64,000 bases of DNA from Prochlorococcus sp. AG-355-P18 (GTDB lineage: Bacteria; Cyanobacteriota; Cyanobacteriia; PCC-6307; Cyanobiaceae), in contig QCER01000005.1 of the NCBI GenBank assembly GCA_003280515.1, positions 20,530-84,529 of the forward strand, given 5' to 3'. Shown piece by piece: positions 39,906-51,782 of the stretch. The position numbers were made by a program, and so were the translations under genes. The notes under the pieces were generated by a model. The model searched no databases. It saw nothing but the letters and a program-made list of their open reading frames with translations, and was not told the origin of the DNA. Each line of letters opens with the position of its first letter. The first letter of the stretch is position 1.

Positions 39906-41681
39906 CTAATAGTGATTAGCAACTTTTCTGTGATGAACTGCTGTCTTACATGATAAGTCAGAAACATTACCATTTTCAACAATTCCGTAAATTATCCAAT
40001 GGTCTGGGGTCTCCAGTCTTGAACTGACTTTACAATCTAAAAAGGCAAGTGAATCTGAGAGCACAGGTCCTCCTTCAGCGATGTTGCTAATTATATCTAC
40101 ATCCGCAAATCTATCAGCTCCAGGGGCAAATCTTTTTAAAAAATGTCTGAACATTTTTTGATAGTTATCTTCTCTTAAGATATTTACAACAAAACCTTTA
40201 CCAACTTGCATATATGATTCAATAGCTCTATCTTTTGCTACTGCAACTGTAATACCTGGAGGAGTAAAGCTTGCTTGACTAACCCAACTTGCGACCATTG
40301 CACTTTGTCTAAATGTCGAACCTTCCCCTTGGCTAGCTGTAACTACATATAATCCTCCACTTAATCTACCTAACGCTTTATCTAAATTTGAATCAAGGCT
40401 CTTCATAGAGGCAATATTTTTCTTTTTGTTGATCAATTGACCCAAATCAGTTCCAGCTTCTTCGAATTGTTGATAAACAATGGGATCTGGAATATTTTTA
40501 ACTCTTAAAGGAGAGAAAGCTTCTTTTTGACCAAGTTCTCTTAATTTATTAGCTAAGGAATCTATTGGTTCATCATTTCCACCAAATGCATCATAGACAG
40601 CAGTAAATTGTTTTGGTTTTAGTGCTGCAAATAAAGTACCGAGAGATTCTTTTATTTCATTGTCTGAGTCTACTGGCCATGTGGGAATGACTACTGCTTT
40701 TGATTCGGAAATTAAACCTGTTAATTCTTGCGGGTCAGAAGATCTTAGATCAATTAACTGAACCTGAGCATCTGCTTTGCTTATTCCATGAGAAATCGCT
40801 TGACTGAGTCGATCACAATAACCATAGTCGCTTATGTAGCAGACTGACACAAAATCGTTGCCTTTGCTTTTATTACTACTCCATTCTAGATATTTTCCTT
40901 TCCAAAAATTGACCTGATTACGGAGCAAAGGCCCATGACCCACAGCTATTGTTTTTAATTCAGGTAGCTTATCTATTCTTTTAATTGCCTGCATAACGCT
41001 TCTAGCGTTTGGACCCATAAGGCAATCGTAATAAAAACGGAAATCATCGTATATTTCTTTTTGATCAGTGTCAAAAAATTCGTCAGAACAATAATGTAGT
41101 CCAAAAGCATCGCATGTATAGAGAACATTTGTGCTGTGATCATATGAAAATATGGTATCTGGCCAATGCAAATTTGGTGCACTTATAAATTCAATATTAT
41201 GTTCTAAACCACTATTAGAATTAGTTCCGAGATTTAAAAACTCTCCGCTCTTAACCTCTAGACGTTTAAAGGGAATATGTATTTGGTCTTCAATAAATTT
41301 AAGTGCTAATTTTGATCCAACTACTGTGATATTTTGGTTTAATTCTAAAAGATTACCTATTAAACCAGAATGATCAGGTTCTGTATGGCTAGTAATTAGA
41401 TAATCAACTTCTTGCGGATTTACCTTTTTCAGTAATTCTTCAAACCATAATTCTTCAAACTTTGCGTGACTAGTATCAATGATTGCTAGTTTCTCGCCTT
41501 TAATAATAAAACTATTGTAAGTAGTTCCATTTCTTAAACCAAATTCAATATCAAATCTACTGCGATCCCAATCCAAAGATCTTATGGCACAAGAATCATC
41601 AGCAAAGTTTTGAGATTGAACCGTCAACTTGTTATTAGTTAGTGCCAATTTGGAATTACTCGTCTGGGCAGAGGCTATCAT
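39906..41681 (-). CDS. flavodiiron protein, Flv3-like
   Basis: SHTEPDHSG canonical diiron ligand motif; flavodoxin and C-terminal flavin reductase domain. Confidence 0.87.
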   Translation of the reverse strand: MIASAQTSNSKLALTNNKLTVQSQNFADDSCAIRSLDWDRSRFDIEFGLRNGTTYNSFIIKGEKLAIIDTSHAKFEELWFEELLKKVNPQEVDYLITSHTEPDHSGLIGNLLELNQNITVVGSKLALKFIEDQIHIPFKRLEVKSGEFLNLGTNSNSGLEHNIEFISAPNLHWPDTIFSYDHSTNVLYTCDAFGLHYCSDEFFDTDQKEIYDDFRFYYDCLMGPNARSVMQAIKRIDKLPELKTIAVGHGPLLRNQVNFWKGKYLEWSSNKSKGNDFVSVCYISDYGYCDRLSQAISHGISKADAQVQLIDLRSSDPQELTGLISESKAVVIPTWPVDSDNEIKESLGTLFAALKPKQFTAVYDAFGGNDEPIDSLANKLRELGQKEAFSPLRVKNIPDPIVYQQFEEAGTDLGQLINKKKNIASMKSLDSNLDKALGRLSGGLYVVTASQGEGSTFRQSAMVASWVSQASFTPPGITVAVAKDRAIESYMQVGKGFVVNILREDNYQKMFRHFLKRFAPGADRFADVDIISNIAEGGPVLSDSLAFLDCKVSSRLETPDHWIIYGIVENGNVSDLSCKTAVHHRKVANHY

Positions 41682-41800
41682 AGAATAATTAGCTTTATAA
41701 ATTAACTTTAGTTATATAGAATATAAATTCGCGTGATTATCTTTGCGAAATAACCGAAATTACGCTTTTCTTTAACTTTTAATCTTCTTATTCTGGATAA

Positions 41801-44461
41801 ATGACATCTCAATTAATTAAAAAAATAGTTACTGGAGATGAGATAAGAAATGCTTTTTTAAATTTTTACAGTGAAAAATTGCATAAAATCATTCCAAGTG
41901 CATCTTTGATTCCAGATGACCCTACGGTAATGCTCACAATTGCTGGAATGCTACCTTTTAAACCAGTTTTTTTAGGTTTAAAAGAAAGACCATCAAAAAG
42001 GGCTACATCTAGCCAAAAGTGCATCAGAACAAATGATATAGAAAACGTTGGAGTTACAGCTAGACACCACACTTTTTTTGAAATGCTTGGTAATTTCTCT
42101 TTTGGAGATTATTTTAAACGAGAGGCTATTCAATGGGCTTGGGAATTAGTTACTAATATTTATCAACTTTCTGTTGAAAATATAATTGTGAGTGTTTTTC
42201 ACGAAGACGAAGAGTCTGCAAAAATTTGGAGAGATGAAATTGGTATTCATCCAGATAGGATAGTCAAACTAGGTGAGGAAGATAACTTTTGGTCATCTGG
42301 CAAAACAGGTCCATGTGGACCTTGTTCAGAACTTTATTATGATTTTCATCCTGAAAAGGGTCTGCAGAATATTGATTTAGAAGATGGAGATCGTTTTATT
42401 GAATTTTATAATCTTGTTTTTATGCAATATAATCGTGATCCTAATGGAAAATTGACAAATTTAAAATTTAAAAATATTGATACAGGAATGGGTCTTGAGA
42501 GGATGGCTCAAATACTACAAAAAAAGCAAAATAATTATGAGACAGATTTGATTTTTCCTATTATTCAAAAAATTTGTGAGATTGCAAATATTGATTATTT
42601 TTCTTCAGATGATAAAAACAAAATTTCTTTAAAAATCATTGGTGATCATACAAGAGCTGTTATTCATTTAATTTCTGATGGAGTATCAGCAAGTAATCTC
42701 GGTAGGGGATATATATTAAGAAGGCTTATTAGAAGAATGGTCAGACATGGCAGATTATTAGGCATAACAAATGAATTTTTACCTCATATTGCTACTGTCG
42801 GAATTAACTTAATGCAAAATAATTATCCTGATTTAAAAAATAATAATGATTTAATTTTGAATGAAATAAAAATTGAAGAAATAAGATTTAGGGAAACTCT
42901 TGAAAGAGGGGAGAAATTGCTAGATGAGTTAATTTCTTCAGGGCAGAAATTAATTTCTGGTTTTAAAGCTTTTGAACTTTATGATACTTATGGATTTCCT
43001 CTAGAACTTACTGTAGAAATTGCTGAAGAACGTAGTATCAGTGTAGATGTAAAGGGTTTTCAAGAAGAAATGAATGTACAAAAAGAGAGAGCTAAAGCTG
43101 CTTCAAGTAATATTGATTTGACACTAGAGGGATCATTAGAGCGAGAAATAGATGTTTTTAACAAAACTGTTTTTAATGGTTATAAGTCACTCCTTTCGGA
43201 AGCTGAAATAAAGGGTATATTCTTGGATTCAATATTAGTTAAGGAAGCAAGTGAAGGTCAGAAAGTTTTAATTGTTCTTGATCAGACAACTTTTTATGGA
43301 GAATCTGGTGGGCAAGTTGGTGATATTGGAACGATATTTTCAAACGATGTTGAGGTCTTGGTTGATAATGTCATACGAAAGAAAAATGTTTTTTTACATT
43401 ATGGAACTATCAAAAAAGGAAAATTAACTATTGGACAAAAAGTTAAGACTAATGTTAGCTCCTCTAATAGAGCTAAGGCTGCTGCAAATCATACAGCTAC
43501 TCATTTATTACAATCTGCACTTAAATCAGTTATTAATGAAAGTGTTGGACAGAAAGGTTCATTAGTAGCCTTTAATAAATTACGATTTGATTTTAATTCC
43601 TCTAATCCTATTTCTAAAGATCAAATTACTAATATTGAGACTTTAGTTAACTCTTGGATTATGGAAAATCATGCCCTAGAAATAAAAAATATGTCTAAGA
43701 GTGAGGCTCTTGAAAAGGGCGCAGTCGCCATGTTTGGAGAAAAATATGATGATGAAGTACGCGTTGTTAATGTACCAGGAGTTTCAATGGAACTTTGTGG
43801 TGGCACACATGTTAAAACTACATCCGAATTAGGTTCTTTCAAAATAATTAGTGAGGAAGGAATCTCAGCTGGAGTCAGAAGAATCGAAGCATTATCAGGC
43901 CAATCAGCATTAGACTATTTCAGTGATAGAAATGCATTAGTAAACCAACTAAGTGATTTGTTAAAGGCAAATCCTAATCAACTTTTTGAAAGGGTTAATA
44001 ATTTGCAAGCAGAGCTTATTAATAAGAATAAAGAGATACAAAAAATGAAAGATGAAATTGCATATTTTAAATACTCTTCTATAAAATCATCCGCAGAAAT
44101 AGTAAATTCTTTTTCAATTTTAGTAAATCAGATTGATGGCTTAGATGGGAATTCTTTGCAATCTGCAGCACTTAATTTAACTTCTCATTTGGGAAATAAA
44201 GCAATAGTGATTCTTGGGGGAATACCAAATCCAGAAAATAGAAAGTTGTTATTTGTAGTTTCTTTAGGAGATGATGCAGTAAAAATAGGATTGCATGCAG
44301 GTCAATTAATTAATGAGATTGCAAGAATTTGTTCGGGAGGTGGAGGAGGAAAGCCTAACTTTGCTCAAGCAGGTGCTAAAGATATTGATAAGTTAAGTGA
44401 TGCTTTAGATTATGCTAAAAATTATTTGCAAAAAACACTAGCTAGTCATTCTGATAAATAA
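41801..44461 (+). CDS. alaS: alanyl-tRNA synthetase
   Basis: [33 protein letters not shown]. Confidence 0.97.
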   Translation: MTSQLIKKIVTGDEIRNAFLNFYSEKLHKIIPSASLIPDDPTVMLTIAGMLPFKPVFLGLKERPSKRATSSQKCIRTNDIENVGVTARHHTFFEMLGNFSFGDYFKREAIQWAWELVTNIYQLSVENIIVSVFHEDEESAKIWRDEIGIHPDRIVKLGEEDNFWSSGKTGPCGPCSELYYDFHPEKGLQNIDLEDGDRFIEFYNLVFMQYNRDPNGKLTNLKFKNIDTGMGLERMAQILQKKQNNYETDLIFPIIQKICEIANIDYFSSDDKNKISLKIIGDHTRAVIHLISDGVSASNLGRGYILRRLIRRMVRHGRLLGITNEFLPHIATVGINLMQNNYPDLKNNNDLILNEIKIEEIRFRETLERGEKLLDELISSGQKLISGFKAFELYDTYGFPLELTVEIAEERSISVDVKGFQEEMNVQKERAKAASSNIDLTLEGSLEREIDVFNKTVFNGYKSLLSEAEIKGIFLDSILVKEASEGQKVLIVLDQTTFYGESGGQVGDIGTIFSNDVEVLVDNVIRKKNVFLHYGTIKKGKLTIGQKVKTNVSSSNRAKAAANHTATHLLQSALKSVINESVGQKGSLVAFNKLRFDFNSSNPISKDQITNIETLVNSWIMENHALEIKNMSKSEALEKGAVAMFGEKYDDEVRVVNVPGVSMELCGGTHVKTTSELGSFKIISEEGISAGVRRIEALSGQSALDYFSDRNALVNQLSDLLKANPNQLFERVNNLQAELINKNKEIQKMKDEIAYFKYSSIKSSAEIVNSFSILVNQIDGLDGNSLQSAALNLTSHLGNKAIVILGGIPNPENRKLLFVVSLGDDAVKIGLHAGQLINEIARICSGGGGGKPNFAQAGAKDIDKLSDALDYAKNYLQKTLASHSDK

Positions 44462-46392
44462 CTACTTTTTCTGAGACTAATTTCGATTTGATCCATTAAT
44501 TTCCTTGCTTCTTCAATAGTTAATTTTTTTTGATCAATTGCTGATTCAGTATTAATTCTTATAGATTCAACCAAAGAAGCTGAACTGTAATCTAATAATT
44601 GTAAAATTTCAGATTTACTATCCTCTTTAATAATATTTCTGACCTTATATGAATTATCGTGATTTATGTCTATATGAACAACGTTGGTACTGCCAAATAA
44701 ATTGTGCAAGTTTCCTAATGCTTCTTGATAGGCTCCAGTCATAAAAATTCCAATTAGGTAATCTTTATCTTCTTCTGGCTTATGCAAATTTAGTAGTGAT
44801 TTAATTTTTCCATTATCAATAAAATTATTTAGTTTCCCATCTGAATCACAAGTTAAATCTGCAAAGTTGCCTTTGCAGAAGGGCTCCTCTAAGTGCCTAT
44901 GTATTGGTACTATTGGAAAAATCTGATTTATTGCCCAGCTATCAGGAATAGATTTAAATATAGATAAATTTGCATAATAAGTTGATGCAAGAGTTTCTGT
45001 AATTTCAGATAAATCAGGGTGATTGATTTCATCATTATTCAGGTTATTAGAAATTTCTTTTGCGCAAGCCCAAGTAAGTTCTTCGGCGTAAGCTCTTTCT
45101 GCCAAACTTAAAAATCCTAATCTAAAAGCGACTAAGCAATCTTCTTTAAACTTTTTTGCATCATTCCATAGTTCAATTATTTGAGATAAATTTATTTTTT
45201 TATTTTTAAGTTTTTTTAATTCATAGAAAGTATCAAGTAAATTTGAAATTATTAATTGTTGATTTTTGTTATCAAAAATTTGTAGTTTGGAACTGACATG
45301 ACTTGTTCCTAAGACATTAAAAATTAAAACTGAACAATGACTAATTATTGCTCTTCCACTTTCTGAGATTATGGTTGGATGCTTGATATTATTTAATTCA
45401 CATGAATCCTTAATAGTTGCAATTACATCGTTAGCATAATTTTGGAGAGAATAATTAGTAGAAGTGTTGGATGAGGTTTTAGTTCCATCAAAATCTATTC
45501 CTAATCCACCCCCAACGTCGATATATTGCATTGGGGCTCCTAGTTTGCATAGTTCAACATATATTTGACTCGCTTCTTGTAATGCGTCTTTGATCACAGC
45601 AATATCACTTATTTGACTGCCTATATGAAAATGGAGTAATTTCATTTCGTTGATAAGATTCGCTTCTTTTAGTTCTTTTATTGTCAACATAATTTCTGGG
45701 ATTGATAATCCAAATTTGGAATTATCTCCAATAGATTTACCCCACCTACCACTACTTTTACTTGATAACTTTGCTCTAATTCCTATCAATGGAGTCGCGT
45801 TAAGTTCTTGAACTGCTTCAATAATTCTTTTTACCTCATCTCGTTGTTCAATAACTATTATTGGATTTTTGCCGAGTTTTCTGGCCAAAGTAGCAATCTC
45901 AATATATTTTTTATCTTTATATCCGTTACATATTAGTAATGAATTTTGGTTTTCAAGAAGTGCAAGGCCAATTAATAGTTCTGATTTACTTCCTACTTCT
46001 AAACCAAAATTCCATTGGCTACCAAACTCTATTATCTTTTCTAGGACATTTTTCTGTTGATTACATTTGACAGGAAAAACGCCTTGATAAATGTTCTTAT
46101 ATTTATAGGTTTTTATTGCTTTTAAAAAAGAGTCATGTAATGCATTTATTCGATCTTTCAAGATATCATTAAATCTTATGATTAATGGAGGATTTATTTC
46201 TCTACTCTTAAGTTCTTTGACAAGCTTAAAAAGATCAATCTTATTTTCAGATTTTATATCTTTAGTTACTGATATATTTCCTTTGGAATTTATAGAAAAA
46301 TATTTATCTCCCCATTTGTCTATCTTATAAGTCGAAATACTATCTTCAATAGTCCAAATATTCTTAAATTTTTTCGGCTCAAAATTGGTCAA
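44446..46392 (-). CDS. speA: biosynthetic arginine decarboxylase
   Basis: [21 protein letters not shown]-lysine region; [23 protein letters not shown]. Confidence 0.95.
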   Translation of the reverse strand: MTNFEPKKFKNIWTIEDSISTYKIDKWGDKYFSINSKGNISVTKDIKSENKIDLFKLVKELKSREINPPLIIRFNDILKDRINALHDSFLKAIKTYKYKNIYQGVFPVKCNQQKNVLEKIIEFGSQWNFGLEVGSKSELLIGLALLENQNSLLICNGYKDKKYIEIATLARKLGKNPIIVIEQRDEVKRIIEAVQELNATPLIGIRAKLSSKSSGRWGKSIGDNSKFGLSIPEIMLTIKELKEANLINEMKLLHFHIGSQISDIAVIKDALQEASQIYVELCKLGAPMQYIDVGGGLGIDFDGTKTSSNTSTNYSLQNYANDVIATIKDSCELNNIKHPTIISESGRAIISHCSVLIFNVLGTSHVSSKLQIFDNKNQQLIISNLLDTFYELKKLKNKKINLSQIIELWNDAKKFKEDCLVAFRLGFLSLAERAYAEELTWACAKEISNNLNNDEINHPDLSEITETLASTYYANLSIFKSIPDSWAINQIFPIVPIHRHLEEPFCKGNFADLTCDSDGKLNNFIDNGKIKSLLNLHKPEEDKDYLIGIFMTGAYQEALGNLHNLFGSTNVVHIDINHDNSYKVRNIIKEDSKSEILQLLDYSSASLVESIRINTESAIDQKKLTIEEARKLMDQIEISLRKSSYLSE

Positions 46393-46514
46393 TTTATGTC
46401 TTAGTGATTAATAAATGTTTTTGAAAATGACTTAAAACAATATCTTTTATTTTAATGATTACTTGCCAAGTTACCACCCAAAAGTTGAATATACATAGAG
46501 TGATTATTAACTAA

Positions 46515-46973
46515 ATGACCAAAGAGAGAACCTTTATTGCAATTAAACCAGATGGAGTTCAAAGAGGATATGTTTCTGAGATTATTGGCAGATTTGAAAA
46601 AAAAGGATTTAAATTGGTTGGATTAAAGCAATTAATTCCTTCAAAAGAACTTGCTCAAAATCATTATGGAGTACATAGAGAAAGACCCTTTTTTGGTGAT
46701 TTAGTAGACTTTATTTCAAGTGGTCCTGTTGTAGCAATGGTGTGGGAAGGCGAAGGAGTTATTTTGAGTGCTAGAAAACTAATAGGTGCAACAAAACCTC
46801 TGGAAGCAGAGCCTGGAACAATTAGGGGTGATTTAGCTATTGATATTGGGCGGAATATTATTCATGGTTCTGATGGAGAAGATACAGCAAAATTTGAAGT
46901 TGATCTATGGTTTAACGAAGAGGAATTATGTGAGTGGGAAACTTCTGATTCGAAATGGCGATCTGAAAATTAA
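46515..46973 (+). CDS. ndk: nucleoside diphosphate kinase
   Basis: [28 protein letters not shown]. Confidence 0.97.
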   Translation: MTKERTFIAIKPDGVQRGYVSEIIGRFEKKGFKLVGLKQLIPSKELAQNHYGVHRERPFFGDLVDFISSGPVVAMVWEGEGVILSARKLIGATKPLEAEPGTIRGDLAIDIGRNIIHGSDGEDTAKFEVDLWFNEEELCEWETSDSKWRSEN

Positions 46974-46976
46974 AAT

Positions 46977-48086
46977 TTAAATCGCAAATCTATCAAAACT
47001 AAATTTTTCTAAAAAGCTTTTCTCTATTTCTTTGAGATTTTTATTTTGAACTATTTTCAAAAGAAGATCACTTGTTATTGCAGAAAATAAAACTCCATTT
47101 CTGTAATGTCCTGTAGCTATATAAAGATTTTCAATTTTTGATTTTCCAATTATTGGTTTTAGATCTGGTGTGCAAGGTCTAAAGCCCCACCAATGTTCCA
47201 TTTGTGGCCAATTAATAGCTTCTGGCAATAAAGAGAGAATGCCTTCTTGCAGTTGTTTTATTCCATTAGGAGTATTACCTTGATTAAATTTTGAATCTTT
47301 TTCAACTGTCGCTCCAACTATAATAAGTCCATCATCACGGGGAACTAGATAAGTTTTTGGACCAAAAATAACCCTTTTCAAAAAATTTGTTGGACCTTGT
47401 ATTGATAGCATTTGTCCCTTTACAGGAAAGACTGGAAGCTTATTAAAAATTTTTTTACTCCACGCACCGCTGCATATAATTGCTTTTTCGCAGTTAATTT
47501 TTTTTATTTCCCCAGTGGCACATAAAACTGTTGCACCTGTAATTTTGTTTTTTTCGAATGTCAAATCCTCTACTTCAGATCCTTCTTGAAATTCGACACC
47601 ATTTAAGGAGCATGCTCTCTCAAGAGCACGCATCAGTTTTCTTCGGTTATCTATTTGACCATCTTGTTCAAAAAGTAAACCATGTTTCCAAATAGAATTC
47701 ATTCCATTGATTTCTGTTTGAAGATCTTTGTGATTTAAATATTTTCCATATTCATAAGTGGGAAACTCTTCAAGATCTTCTTTGTTTTTAAAAGGAACTA
47801 CTATGCCACATTTTTTTAAACCGCATTTAATATTACTATCTTGTTCAATACTTTGTATCCACTTTGGAATTAGATTTTGACTTTCTTGGCCAAATTTTAG
47901 TAATTCATCTTCGAGACCTTCGGCATGAGTAGCTAACATTCCTGCAGCAACAAATCCAGCTGATTCATTTCTGTTTTTGCTTAAAACTAAAACTTTGAAG
48001 TTATTTTTAGAAAATTCATAAGCAATAGATAAACCTAAAAGTCCACCTCCAATGATTAATATTGAATTTTTGGTTTCTTGTGCCAT
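46977..48086 (-). CDS. thiO: glycine oxidase-like FAD-dependent oxidoreductase
   Basis: IIGGGLLGLSIAYEFSK, GHYRNGVLFSAITSDLL. Confidence 0.83.
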   Translation of the reverse strand: MAQETKNSILIIGGGLLGLSIAYEFSKNNFKVLVLSKNRNESAGFVAAGMLATHAEGLEDELLKFGQESQNLIPKWIQSIEQDSNIKCGLKKCGIVVPFKNKEDLEEFPTYEYGKYLNHKDLQTEINGMNSIWKHGLLFEQDGQIDNRRKLMRALERACSLNGVEFQEGSEVEDLTFEKNKITGATVLCATGEIKKINCEKAIICSGAWSKKIFNKLPVFPVKGQMLSIQGPTNFLKRVIFGPKTYLVPRDDGLIIVGATVEKDSKFNQGNTPNGIKQLQEGILSLLPEAINWPQMEHWWGFRPCTPDLKPIIGKSKIENLYIATGHYRNGVLFSAITSDLLLKIVQNKNLKEIEKSFLEKFSFDRFAI

Positions 48087-48108
48087 TTAAAAATTAATAT
48101 TTTTATTT

Positions 48109-49638
48109 GTGTTTTGGTCCTCTTTTCCTTTATATCCAATAATATTAATAAAGAGACTTTTAATAATGAACAATTTGGAATCTTGGGAAGCTGTGATTGG
48201 TTTGGAAACTCATGTACAGCTTAATACGAAAAGTAAAATATTCACATCTGCGTCAACAGCTTTTGGTGATGCACCTAATACCCATATAGATCCCGTAGTT
48301 TGTGGTTTACCAGGAACTCTTCCAGTTCTGAATGAGACTGTTCTTGAGTATGCTGTAAAAACTTCGTTAGCATTAAATTTAAACGTTGCAGAACATTGTA
48401 AATTTGATAGAAAACAATATTTTTATCCTGATCTTCCTAAAAATTATCAAATTTCACAATTTGATGAGCCACTAGCTGAAAATGGCTGGTTAGAGGTTGA
48501 AATAATTGAAAAGGACAAAGAACCTTACATAAAAAAAATTGGTATAGAAAGGCTACATATGGAAGAAGACGCCGGAAAACTAGTCCATTCAGGAAGTGAT
48601 AGATTAGCTGGCTCTAAGTATTCTTTAGTTGATTACAATCGTGCCGGAATAGCATTGTGTGAGATTGTAAGTAAACCAGATATTAGATCAGGTAAAGAGG
48701 CATCTGAATATGCTTCAGAGATTAGAAGAACAGTTAGATATCTAGGGGTATCAGACGGAAATATGCAGGAGGGTTCATTACGCTGTGATGTCAATATTTC
48801 AGTTAGAAAAGGACCTAATGCTCCTTTTGGTACCAAAGTGGAAATAAAAAATATGAATTCATTTTCTGCAATTCAAAAGGCTTGTGATTATGAAATAGCC
48901 AGACAAATAGAAGTTTATGAAAATGGAGGAAAAATTTTCCAAGAAACAAGGTTATGGGATGAAACTAAGCAATTAACGAAAAGTATGAGATTAAAAGAAG
49001 GTAGCAGTGACTATAGATATTTTCCTGATCCTGACTTAGGTCCAATTGAAATAACAAAAGCCCAACAAGAAATATGGTTTAAAGAATTACCAGAATTACC
49101 TTCAAAGAAAAGATATAAATACGTAAGTCAATTTGGGTTGTCTGCATATGATGCAAGGGTAATTTCTGATGAAATAAGCATGGCAAACTTTTTTGAAGAA
49201 ACAGTAGCAAATGGTGCTGAGGCTAAACTGGCTTCAAATTGGGTAACAAGTGATATTGTGGGCTATTTAAAATCAAACAAACTAAGTTTTAGTGAATTAA
49301 AGCTTAGACCTGAAAATCTCGCTGAAATGATTAAAATGATTTCAAAAAATATAATTAGTGGAAAAATTGCAAAAGAAATTTTACCTGAACTTATTCAAAA
49401 AAATATTTCCCCGAAAAAATTAGTTGAGGAAAAAGGGTTGGCAATGATATCTGATTCTTCAAGTATTTCACCAATAGTTGATGAACTTATAAATGAACAT
49501 CCAAATGAAGTTCAAGCATTTAAAAATGGCAAAACTAAGTTACTTGGTTTTTTTGTTGGTCAACTTATGAAGAGAACAAAAGGTAAAGCTGACCCTAAAC
49601 TTGCAAATAAACTTCTTATGGAAAAATTAAATAGCTAA
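48109..49638 (+). CDS. gatB: Asp/Glu-tRNA amidotransferase subunit B (likely ATG at 48166)
   Basis: WEAVIGLETHVQLNTKSKIF, YFYPDLPKNYQISQ. Confidence 0.96.
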   Translation: MFWSSFPLYPIILIKRLLIMNNLESWEAVIGLETHVQLNTKSKIFTSASTAFGDAPNTHIDPVVCGLPGTLPVLNETVLEYAVKTSLALNLNVAEHCKFDRKQYFYPDLPKNYQISQFDEPLAENGWLEVEIIEKDKEPYIKKIGIERLHMEEDAGKLVHSGSDRLAGSKYSLVDYNRAGIALCEIVSKPDIRSGKEASEYASEIRRTVRYLGVSDGNMQEGSLRCDVNISVRKGPNAPFGTKVEIKNMNSFSAIQKACDYEIARQIEVYENGGKIFQETRLWDETKQLTKSMRLKEGSSDYRYFPDPDLGPIEITKAQQEIWFKELPELPSKKRYKYVSQFGLSAYDARVISDEISMANFFEETVANGAEAKLASNWVTSDIVGYLKSNKLSFSELKLRPENLAEMIKMISKNIISGKIAKEILPELIQKNISPKKLVEEKGLAMISDSSSISPIVDELINEHPNEVQAFKNGKTKLLGFFVGQLMKRTKGKADPKLANKLLMEKLNS

Positions 49639-49641
49639 AGC

Positions 49642-50259
49642 TTAAAGAAGCTCTTTTATCGTATTGATCCATTTATTTTGATCATCCGAATTCTCTAAAA
49701 TAATATCTGAGAATTTTCTTTTTTCCTCAAAATTTAATTGAAAATTAATCAATTCATATGCTTCTTTTTCGCTAATTTTATCTCTTGTGATAAGTCTGTT
49801 TTTTTGTATTTCTTTAGGACATTTAACTAACCATATTTCAGTGCAAATATCTTCAAATTTTGCTTCAAACAATAATGGAATAACCAATACTATAGTTTGA
49901 TTATTTCTGTATTGACTGCATTCTTCTATCATTCTTTCTTTAATTAAAGGGTGAAGCAGTTTTTCAATCCATTTCTTGCTTTCTGAATGTTTAAAAATAA
50001 TTTTCCTTAAAAGTTTTCTGTTTATTTCCCTTTCTGAATTGCTTTTATTATCAATAATTTTATTTCCAAAATAATCTAAAATTTTCTTATATCCATATGT
50101 GTTTGGTTTGATTAATTCTCTTGAAAAATGATCTGCATCTAATATTGGTATGTTTTTATGTTTTCTTATGTAATTAGTTATGGTTGTCTTCCCACTTGCA
50201 ATACCTCCTGTTAAACCAATCCTTCTTTGGTTGTTTTTTAATTTTTGAAGAATATCCAT
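49642..50259 (-). CDS. coaE: dephospho-CoA kinase
   Basis: RIGLTGGIASGKTTITNY, LDADHFSREL. Confidence 0.94.
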   Translation of the reverse strand: MDILQKLKNNQRRIGLTGGIASGKTTITNYIRKHKNIPILDADHFSRELIKPNTYGYKKILDYFGNKIIDNKSNSEREINRKLLRKIIFKHSESKKWIEKLLHPLIKERMIEECSQYRNNQTIVLVIPLLFEAKFEDICTEIWLVKCPKEIQKNRLITRDKISEKEAYELINFQLNFEEKRKFSDIILENSDDQNKWINTIKELL

Positions 50260-50335
50260 ATAATTAATAATAATCTAATTACTTAGTTTCTTTAGTTTTA
50301 AAGAGTAGTTAGTATGAATTAAAATACCAAAAAGT

Positions 50336-51574
50336 TTGAGCCAGTTAGATTCCAATTGGTCGTTTGTTGATGACAGTAAGGTAACACCCAAGGGGTTTCT
50401 TTTTGCTGGGATATCTGCTGGTTTAAAAGCTTCTAATAAAAAAGATTTAGCATTAATACTCGCTCCAGAAGGAAGTATTTTTAGTGGGATGTTTACCCAA
50501 TCAATTGTTCGAGCTTCTTGTGTGGATATTTGCGAGGAAAGGATTAAAACAACTTTAGGTTTAGTAAGAGCAATATTAATTAATTCTGGTCAAGCAAATG
50601 CATGTACAGGAAATCTTGGCATTCAACATTTTCAAATTGCTACAGGAAAGATTGCGGAACTTTTAGGAATAAAAGAAGAAGAAGTTTTAATGTGCTCAAC
50701 TGGTGTAATTGGTGTTCCAATACGAATAAATGATTTAGTAAAAAATTTACCGAATTTAGTTAGTGATTTAAAGGGTAATAATTTTGAAAATGCAGCAGAA
50801 GCAATTTTAACTACTGATTTGACTTTGAAAAAAGTGTCAATAGAGAAGATTATTCAAGGTAGAAAAATAAAAATAGCAGGATTCGCAAAAGGTTCAGGAA
50901 TGATTTACCCCAACATGGCTACAATGCTTGCTTTTCTAACCTGTGATGCAGGTATTCAAAAAGAAGAATGGGACAAAATGATTGCTATTGCGGTTAAAAA
51001 ATCTTTTAATGCAATATCAGTTGATGGAGAAACAAGCACAAATGATTCGTTTATTGGAATAAATGCTGGAGAAAAAATTGATAAAAGATTTTTCCCAATT
51101 ATCCAAAAAGGGATTGATATTGTTTGTCAAAACTTGGCAAAAAATATTGCAAGGGATGGAGAGGGAGCAAATTGTTTAATAGAAGTTTTGGTTCAAGGAG
51201 CAAAAAATACTGATGATGCAATTATGCTCGCGAAATCCATTTGTAATTCTGCCTTAGTAAAAACTGCGATACATGGTTGTGATCCGAATTGGGGACGAAT
51301 AATTTCTGCTGCAGGCAATTCTGGAGTTAAATTTAATTTAAATGACGTTGATTTGTTTATAGGTAATGCTCAGATTTTGAAAAATGGCAAGTTAAATAAA
51401 TATGATCCACAAAAAGTCGCAGACTATATTAAGTCCAGAATGAAAGGTAAATATTTAGTTGATGATATTGTGAAAATTATGATTAATCTAAATTCTGGCG
51501 AATCCAAAGGCAAAGCTTGGGGGTGCGACCTTTCTAAAAAGTATGTTGAAATAAATAGCGAATATACAACATAG
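50336..51574 (+). CDS. argJ: bifunctional glutamate N-acetyltransferase/ornithine acetyltransferase
   Basis: GFAKGSGMIYPNMATMLAFLTCDA autocatalytic cleavage region. Confidence 0.95.
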   Translation: MSQLDSNWSFVDDSKVTPKGFLFAGISAGLKASNKKDLALILAPEGSIFSGMFTQSIVRASCVDICEERIKTTLGLVRAILINSGQANACTGNLGIQHFQIATGKIAELLGIKEEEVLMCSTGVIGVPIRINDLVKNLPNLVSDLKGNNFENAAEAILTTDLTLKKVSIEKIIQGRKIKIAGFAKGSGMIYPNMATMLAFLTCDAGIQKEEWDKMIAIAVKKSFNAISVDGETSTNDSFIGINAGEKIDKRFFPIIQKGIDIVCQNLAKNIARDGEGANCLIEVLVQGAKNTDDAIMLAKSICNSALVKTAIHGCDPNWGRIISAAGNSGVKFNLNDVDLFIGNAQILKNGKLNKYDPQKVADYIKSRMKGKYLVDDIVKIMINLNSGESKGKAWGCDLSKKYVEINSEYTT

Positions 51575-51744
51575 TAAGTGTGATCTCAAATTTATAAACT
51601 TACCAAGTCTATATTTGGGTTTTAAGGATAAAAATGGTTAAAACTGTTGCGCAACATTAAAAGTGCGACCTGAATGTGATTTTGATGCGCACCTTTAATC
51701 ACTTTAATTATCCTAGATAAGCTAAAAATATATAGTAATCAAAG

Positions 51745-51768
51745 ACCTATGCAAGATCCTGCATAGGT
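51745..51768. terminator. hairpin downstream of adhesin-like gene
   Basis: ACCTATGCA (51745-51753) / TGCATAGGT (51760-51768). Confidence 0.6.
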
Positions 51769-51782
51769 TTGATTATAAGTTT

